A DNA stretch of 16,095 nucleotides from JANYIP01 sp031394045 (GTDB taxonomy: Bacteria > Actinomycetota > Actinomycetes > Prado026): the NCBI GenBank assembly GCA_031394045.1, contig JANMWN010000278.1, forward strand, positions 1 to 16,095, given 5' to 3'. The stretch's first letter is position 1; every line of letters begins with the position of its first letter. The translations under genes and the position numbers were made by a program. This document shows, piece by piece, positions 13,020-16,095 of this stretch. Below the pieces are notes generated by a model that worked only from the letters and a program-made list of their open reading frames with translations, made no database searches and was not told the origin of the DNA.

Positions 13020-13896
13020 GATCGACGGGGGTCTGGCCAGCGAGCTAGAGGCCCAAGGCCACGACCTCTCGGGCCGGCTCTGGTCGGCCCGGCTCCTCGC
13101 CGACGACCCTGACGCGATCCGTCGGGTCCACGCTGCGTACTTCGCCGCCGGCGCCCGGGTGGCGATCTCGGCCAGCTACCAGGCGAGCCGGTACGCCATG
13201 GCGTTGGCCGGCCTCGAGTCCGCGCGCGCCGACGAGCTGCTGACCCTGAGCGTCGAGCTGGCGCGCGAGGCTCGTGACGAGGCCGCACGCAGCACGAGCG
13301 GTGAACTGCTGGTCGCCGCCAGCGTCGGACCGTATGGCGCAGCTCTGGCCGACGGATCGGAGTACCGAGGCCACTACGGGCTGAGCCACCAGGCCTTGCT
13401 CGACTTCCACGCCGAGAGGCTCGCTGTACTGGCCGCCGCGTCTCCCGACCTGCTCGCGGTCGAGACGATCCCGGACGTGGTCGAGGCGGCCGCGGTCGTC
13501 GAGGCGCTCGGGGCCCACCCGGACCTCCCGGCCTGGATCACGTACTCGTGCGCAGACGGGGCCACGACCTGCGGCGGCGATGCGTTCGACGAAGCCGTGC
13601 GGGTGGCGACGTCCGCGCCGTCCGTGGTCGCGGTAGGTGTCAACTGCACCGCCCCGGAGGACGTGACGGCGCTGCTGCGCCTCGCGCGCACGGCGACCGA
13701 CCTGCCGCTGGTGGTCTACCCGAACGCCGGGCGCACCTGGGACGCACAGGAGCGGGCCTGGTCGGGTGGCGGCGCCGACATCCTGCCCGCTGACCACGTC
13801 GCTGCCTGGGTCGACGTGGGTGCCGCTCTCGTCGGGGGCTGCTGCGGCCTGGGCCCGACGGCGATCCGCGCGATCAGCGCCGCTCTCGCGGAATAG
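12982..13896 (+). CDS. mmuM: Homocysteine S-methyltransferase, MmuM-like
   Basis: This 304-residue cytosolic zinc enzyme moves a methyl from S-methylmethionine (or SAM) to homocysteine to make methionine. Zinc ligands are visible: Cys222 in GVNCT, and Cys287 and Cys288 in VGGCCGLGP. The family start IDGGLASELEAQGHDLS at 14-30 and SASYQAS near 63-69 are also present. The ATG at 12982 fits the family and a leaderless transcript from TAGACT. The start lies in a strong hairpin, suggesting control of translation. In enteric bacteria mmuM pairs with an APC permease, mmuP; here the nearest APC permease is the fusion gene two genes upstream and not adjacent. The stop is one base from the convergent ferritin stop. 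Confidence 0.9.
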   Translation: MGLRELLREGPSPIDGGLASELEAQGHDLSGRLWSARLLADDPDAIRRVHAAYFAAGARVAISASYQASRYAMALAGLESARADELLTLSVELAREARDEAARSTSGELLVAASVGPYGAALADGSEYRGHYGLSHQALLDFHAERLAVLAAASPDLLAVETIPDVVEAAAVVEALGAHPDLPAWITYSCADGATTCGGDAFDEAVRVATSAPSVVAVGVNCTAPEDVTALLRLARTATDLPLVVYPNAGRTWDAQERAWSGGGADILPADHVAAWVDVGAALVGGCCGLGPTAIRAISAALAE

Positions 13897-13897
13897 G

Positions 13898-14443
13898 TCA
13901 GGCGGGTGAGCTCGCCAGACCCCCGGCGGCCGAGGGAGCGGTCGGGTCGACCGTGCCACCGGCGGCCATCTCGCGGGCGACGTAGTCCTCGACGTGGAAG
14001 AGGTTGTCCCCTGCGCGATCGACGATCTTGAGCAGGTCACTCATCGACGCGACCTCCTCGACCTGCTCCTTGAGGAACCAGTTCATGAACTGCTCGCCGA
14101 TGTAGTCGCCCTCGTCGCGCGCGGTGCGGGCGAGCGCTTGGATCTGCTCGCTGACGCGGCGTTCCTGTTGCAGGGCAAGGGCGATCGGCTCACGCGCGTC
14201 GGCGAAGCCGACCTTGGGAGCGAGCACCCCGGGGATCGTCGCAGGGTGGTCGGCGTCCAGGAGGTACTGCACCATCATCATCGCGTGGTTGCGCTCCTCG
14301 AGCGCCTGCGCGTAGAAGTGGCCGGCCAGCTTGGGCAGCGCCTCGCCGTCGAACCAGACCGCGATCGCGGCGTACTGCTGCGACGCGGCGAACTCGTTGG
14401 CGATCTGGTCGGCGAGCAGGTCGGCGAACTTCGAGGTCTCCAT
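13898..14443 (-). CDS. ftn: Bacterial ferritin
   Basis: This is a 181-residue non-haem ferritin that stores iron as a 24-subunit shell in the cytoplasm. Ferroxidase residues fall at the same numbers as in E. coli FtnA: Glu17, Tyr24, Glu50, His53, Glu94, Gln127 and Glu130 (NEFAASQQY, LEERNHAM, EQVEE). There is no methionine heme ligand pattern like that of bacterioferritin. The tail after residue 160 (GGTVDPTAPSAAGGLASSPA) is low complexity and about 15-20 residues longer than usual; it may be an actinobacterial extension or targeting tail. The gene reads on the same strand as the ATP-grasp remnant 12 bases upstream. Its stop is one base from that of mmuM, so the two transcripts must overlap. 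Confidence 0.93.
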   Translation of the reverse strand: METSKFADLLADQIANEFAASQQYAAIAVWFDGEALPKLAGHFYAQALEERNHAMMMVQYLLDADHPATIPGVLAPKVGFADAREPIALALQQERRVSEQIQALARTARDEGDYIGEQFMNWFLKEQVEEVASMSDLLKIVDRAGDNLFHVEDYVAREMAAGGTVDPTAPSAAGGLASSPA

Positions 14444-14455
14444 CCAGCCATCGTC

Positions 14456-14905
14456 TCACCGGTCGAGCCACGGGTCACGCCAGCCGCTCGACCTCGACCC
14501 CCACACCGATAGCCGTCGGTGGAAGTGCGCGGACGACGCGATCACCTGGCGGGGGATCACGCCGTCGGTGAAGACCTCGCCAGGGCCGTAGACGTCGGCG
14601 AGGAAGGCCTCCCGGGCGCGCACCCGCTGCTTGACGCCGACCGCGATCTGGTCCCACTCCACGGCTGCGATGACCAGCGGCAGCAGGTCCAGCGGGAACG
14701 GCCGCTCCTCGCCGGCGTAGGCGAACGTGACGCCCCGGCCGGTGAAGACGCGCGAGAGCTGCTCCGACCGGAACCTGAGCTCCGCGGGTCCGAACGGCTT
14801 GAGGGCGGCGAGCACCGTGTCGTACGCAGCCCGGGGTACGCCCGGAGCCTGGAACATCTCGTCCCAAGCGGCTCCGACGGCGTAGCCGCCGAACAGGGCC
14901 ACCAT
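14456..14905 (-). pseudogene. Truncated circularly permuted type 2 ATP-grasp protein (N-terminal remnant)
   Basis: The 149-residue frame begins as intact members of the DUF404/DUF407 circularly permuted ATP-grasp family do: MVALFGGYAVGAAWDEMF, then GEERPFPLDLLPLVI at 66-80, REAFLADVYGPGEVFTDGVI and ASSAHFHR near 129. Family members continue for more than 300 residues with the ATP-grasp active site; here the likeness stops at HFHR and a tail RLSVWGSRSSGWRDPWLDR ends at TGA. No catalytic part remains, and the ferritin gene starts 12 bases on. The usual partners (alpha-E domain protein, transglutaminase) are absent. The promoter is still good: TACGCT at 14912-14917 is 6 bases before the ATG. A deletion is the simplest explanation. 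Confidence 0.7.
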
Positions 14906-14911
14906 GCGCGG

Positions 14912-14917
14912 AGCGTA
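14912..14917 (-). promoter_or_regulatory. -10 box of the ATP-grasp remnant
   Basis: TACGCT on the minus strand lies 6 bases before the ATG at 14905. An imperfect palindrome, GGAACAGCATGTTTCC at 14918-14933, directly abuts it upstream and could be an operator. Confidence 0.45.
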
Positions 14918-14939
14918 GGAACAGCATGTTTCCGGCGGG

Positions 14940-15674
14940 TTAGCTCCCCTGGTCGGGGGGCCTGTCCGAACTTTCCCCGCGACCGTCCGGCCAGTCAGCC
15001 GGGTCCGCTGGCGATGCCATCTCGCCTAGGAGAACACGCACTCGCCGGTCGATCTCGTCACGGATCGGGCGGACCTCGGCGAGCGACTTGCCTGCCGGGT
15101 CGTCCAGATCCCAGTCCAGGTAGCGCTTGCCAGGATAGATCGGGCAGGCATCGCCACAGCCCATCGTGATCACGACATCGGCCGCGCGCACGGCGTCGTC
15201 CGTAAGTGGCTTGGGGTACGCCTTCGACAGGTCGAGGCCCATCTCAGCCATCGACGCCACCACCGCTGGGTTCAACGACTCAACCGGGATGCTGCCAGCA
15301 GACCGTACGATCACCGCGCCGCCGGCATAGAAGTCGAGCAGCGCGGCGGCCATCTGCGAGCGGCCGGCGTTGTGCACGCAGACAAACAGGACCTCCGGGT
15401 TCGTCTTCCTGATCGTGCCCTCGACAATGCCTACCTGGCGCAGCCGGTCCAGGGCGAAGTGCTCGGCGAGCGCTACCAGGTGGGTCTTGACCTTGGCGGA
15501 CTTCGTCAGCAGTTCGTACGACTCGTCCACGAACCTTGCCACCGTCTCCTTGGAAAAGGTGCCGTCGTAGAAGTCATAGATGTGATCGGTCGCGCGCTCC
15601 AGTGCAGACTCAACACTGAGCAGGCCCGATCGCTCGTTGTCCGCGTTCACGGCGGTCTCCCTCGACTCAGGCAT
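14940..15674 (-). CDS. arsC: Arsenate reductase with amino-terminal three-helix bundle (ArsC, mycothiol-type)
   Basis: The protein has 244 residues. Residues 19-90 form a helical bundle of the kind fused to actinobacterial ArsC proteins, and residues 93-222 form a low-molecular-weight phosphatase-fold reductase. The P-loop CVHNAGR at 99-105 carries the nucleophile Cys99 and Arg105. The general-acid loop is WDLDDPAG at 188-195. Cys173 and Cys177 (MGCGDACP) are further candidate redox cysteines. Actinobacterial relatives reduce arsenate to arsenite using mycothiol and mycoredoxin, or an intramolecular cysteine pair. It starts 13 bases after the ArsI stop, so the two form an operon; no arsenite exporter or ArsR is visible, but the operon runs off the window. 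The ribosome site is weak. Codon use looks less GC-rich than in neighbours. Confidence 0.9.
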   Translation of the reverse strand: MPESRETAVNADNERSGLLSVESALERATDHIYDFYDGTFSKETVARFVDESYELLTKSAKVKTHLVALAEHFALDRLRQVGIVEGTIRKTNPEVLFVCVHNAGRSQMAAALLDFYAGGAVIVRSAGSIPVESLNPAVVASMAEMGLDLSKAYPKPLTDDAVRAADVVITMGCGDACPIYPGKRYLDWDLDDPAGKSLAEVRPIRDEIDRRVRVLLGEMASPADPADWPDGRGESSDRPPDQGS

Positions 15675-15687
15675 CTCGCTGGACGGA

Positions 15688-16095
15688 TCAGCAGCAGCGG
15701 GACGCAGTGGGCTCGGGTTCGACGGAAGCGCTCACGTCAGTGCCGCAGCACGCCGACTCCTCCGTGGTTCCGGCAAAAGTGTCGCTGTCAGCCAGCACCG
15801 TGTAGATCTCCCACTGCTCACCGTTGGGCGTCCCTTCCAGCCAGAACTTGTCCTGCTTGGCGTAGCAGCACGTAGTGCCTCGCTGGTCGATCGATGCCAG
15901 GCCTTGCTCGGCGAGACGGGTCTGCTCGGAGTCGACCGTCGCCACATCGACGACCTCCACGCCCAAATGGTTGAGCGACCCGCCCTGGCCTGGGTTTTCG
16001 AGCAGCACGAGCTTCAGCGGCGGTTCGGCTACGGCGAAGTTGGCATAGCCGGGACGCTGCTTGGCCGGCCCCGTGCCGAAGAGCTTGGAGTAGAA
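15688..16095 (-). CDS. arsI: ArsI/CadI-family dioxygenase-fold protein (partial, 5' end outside window)
   Basis: The 135 visible residues are the carboxyl part of a VOC-family protein of the CadI/ArsI type. They include FYSKLFGTGPAKQRPGYANF at the edge, LKLVLLEN, SLNHLGVEV with a metal-ligand His, the vicinal cysteines in TTCCYAKQDKFW, and GEQWEIYTVLADSD with a metal-ligand Glu. ArsI breaks the carbon-arsenic bond of trivalent organoarsenicals using iron and oxygen, with the cysteine pair binding the arsenic; CadI was described as cadmium-induced. The gene leads directly into arsC, favouring ArsI. The tail is unusual: ACC followed by a 16-residue acidic spacer and CC at the very end. The frame is open to the last base, and only about 15-20 residues should be missing. 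Confidence 0.85.
   Translation of the reverse strand, partial: FYSKLFGTGPAKQRPGYANFAVAEPPLKLVLLENPGQGGSLNHLGVEVVDVATVDSEQTRLAEQGLASIDQRGTTCCYAKQDKFWLEGTPNGEQWEIYTVLADSDTFAGTTEESACCGTDVSASVEPEPTASRCC

Noticed and set aside
9055..13896. An mmuP-mmuM S-methylmethionine uptake pair
   Set aside because: The permease is fused to a monooxygenase and separated from mmuM by a secreted hydrolase with its own signals, so a functional pair is not supported.
14918..14933. GGAACAGCATGTTTCC as a terminator for arsC
   Set aside because: The stem is only about six pairs with a bulge and no T run. It sits against a -10 box, so an operator is a better guess, and neither is strong.
1..16095. CRISPR array, insertion sequence, rRNA or restriction-modification genes
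   Set aside because: No regularly spaced repeats, transposase motifs, rRNA sequence or methyltransferase/endonuclease pair were seen on either strand.

Overview
The window is high-GC actinobacterial DNA. A Nocardioides-like organism (Nocardioidaceae) fits best, because the genes have strong GC3 bias, several start at a TANNNT -10 box about six bases before the start codon (leaderless), there is a 10-methyl fatty acid gene pair, and the ArsC is of the actinobacterial three-helix-bundle type. The genus is inferred from gene content and was not tested by any search.

Bases 1-1788 are the right end of an integrative element. They hold the probable tail of a RepSA-like replication initiator, an excisionase, a tyrosine integrase, a cluster of octamer repeats in front of the integrase, and a tRNA-Arg(ACG) whose 3' end should carry the attachment site. 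From there rightwards the window reads as host chromosome: tRNA-Ser(GCT), then rpiA (ribose-5-phosphate isomerase) behind a short upstream ORF. The rpiA 3' end overlaps a convergent operon on the minus strand: an FAD-dependent reductase (TmsA/BfaA-like), a CFA-type methyltransferase (TmsB/BfaB-like) and an acyl-CoA ligase. The first two would make 10-methyl branched fatty acids in the membrane.

Bases 7333-9004 hold a VOC-family protein, a tiny two-helix membrane protein and a beta-hydroxyacid dehydrogenase. The most striking gene follows at 9055-11886: one uninterrupted 943-residue frame joining a complete APC amino acid/polyamine permease to a complete flavin-containing monooxygenase, which suggests transport coupled to oxidation. 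Next come a secreted GH114 glycoside hydrolase and a homocysteine S-methyltransferase (MmuM-like), whose start codon lies inside a 17-bp hairpin.

The right end is all on the minus strand: ferritin, an amino-terminal remnant of a circularly permuted ATP-grasp protein, and an arsenic pair made of arsC and a partial arsI/cadI running off the window. The arsenic pair looks lower in GC than its neighbours and may have been acquired by transfer. No CRISPR array, rRNA or insertion sequence was seen.
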